Origin: Gammaproteobacteria bacterium
GTDB lineage: Bacteria > Pseudomonadota > Gammaproteobacteria > Magnimaribacterales > D2472
Length of the DNA: 6,326 bases
Reading direction: 5' to 3'
NCBI GenBank assembly: GCA_002710265.1
Contig: PAJW01000013.1
Span: forward strand, 6,128 to 12,453
Shown: positions 6,079 to 6,326 of the stretch, in pieces
Numbering within the stretch: position 1 is the first letter of the stretch
How the letters are laid out: every line of letters begins with the position of its first letter
Notes under the pieces: generated by a model
What the model was told of the DNA's origin: nothing
The model's input: only the letters and a program-made list of their open reading frames with translations
Database searches by the model: none
Made by a program: the position numbers and the translations under genes

Positions 6079-6326
6079 GACTTCACTACTAAATTAATCG
6101 TTTTCAAAATCATAGCAAATATTATACCGGAGACTAGACCACCAAGATGCGCAAAATTTGCAACTGAACCAAAACCAAATAATTCTAATAAACCTAAGAA
6201 GCCTAATATCATCCATATAACCATAAACATGTATAGCCCAGGAGGAATATCATAAATATCTCGTGATGAATCCATTTCAATAATCATACAAAAGCCTATC
6301 AAGCCATATATAACACCAGATAAACC
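6075..6326 (-). CDS. Rhomboid-family intramembrane serine protease, C-terminal part
   Basis: Rhomboids cut membrane proteins within their transmembrane helices using a Ser-His dyad. The frame is open to the right edge, so the 5' part is missing and 83 codons are seen. The fragment starts exactly at the catalytic motif GLSG, with the serine codon at 6320-6318, and continues VIYGLIGF, much like GLSGVVYALMGY of E. coli GlpG. A second hydrophobic helix follows (about residues 29-49 of the fragment), then the catalytic histidine in ANFAHLGGLVSG (fragment residue 60). The spacing from Ser to His (57) is near that in GlpG (53, S201 to H254). The last helix ends just before the stop, with no extra C-terminal domain. 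Both catalytic residues are present, so activity is likely. The stop overlaps the galU start by 4 bases. Whether it is a GlpG ortholog with an N-terminal cytoplasmic domain cannot be seen. Confidence 0.9.
   Translation of the reverse strand, partial: GLSGVIYGLIGFCMIIEMDSSRDIYDIPPGLYMFMVIWMILGFLGLLELFGFGSVANFAHLGGLVSGIIFAMILKTINLVVKS

Noticed and set aside
6300..6302. TTG as a start codon for the rhomboid gene
   Set aside because: The frame stays open to the window edge and encodes the catalytic GLSG motif just upstream, so this TTG is an internal leucine.

Overview
The window is A+T-rich, roughly two-thirds A+T by eye, and tightly packed with housekeeping genes. LexA and TopA resemble their Escherichia coli counterparts closely, and the lexA operator is the gammaproteobacterial CTG-N10-CAG type. 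Together with the low G+C, 4-8 base gene overlaps and short spacers, this suggests a streamlined gammaproteobacterium, possibly a marine lineage such as SAR86. That placement is inference. I see no rRNA, tRNA, insertion sequence, CRISPR array or phage gene.

Left end (1-746): a divergent pair. The minus-strand gene runs off the left edge; only its first 20 codons are present, and they match the start of cytosolic 5'-nucleotidases of the cN-I type. The plus-strand gene is lexA. The spacer between them (63-125) holds a near-perfect 20-base LexA box. It overlaps the lexA -10 region and also lies in the spacer of a predicted minus-strand promoter, so LexA probably represses itself and may repress the nucleotidase.

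Middle (743-1123): a small conserved-looking gene of unknown function (85 aa) on the minus strand, whose stop overlaps the lexA stop tail to tail. The 123-base gap between it and topA contains two short perfect inverted repeats and no obvious standard terminator.

Right (1124-6326): a minus-strand run that reads, in transcription order, rhomboid protease (5' part missing), galU, pyrD, a 145-aa single-pass membrane protein of unknown function, and topA. The first four are linked by stop/start overlaps of 4, 4 and 8 bases (ATGA, TTGA, ATGACTGA), so they look like one translationally coupled unit. topA follows after 59 bases. pyrD begins with TTG, supported by a good Shine-Dalgarno and by alignment to E. 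coli PyrD. Functions: membrane proteolysis (rhomboid), UDP-glucose synthesis (GalU), de novo pyrimidine synthesis (PyrD) and relaxation of negative supercoils (TopA). PyrD helps supply the UTP that GalU consumes, which is a plausible but unproven reason for their pairing.

I did not find a new defence, mobile or biosynthetic system here. The points most worth a second look are the shared LexA operator, the unusual CxC pair in the first zinc ribbon of TopA, and the two unassigned small proteins.
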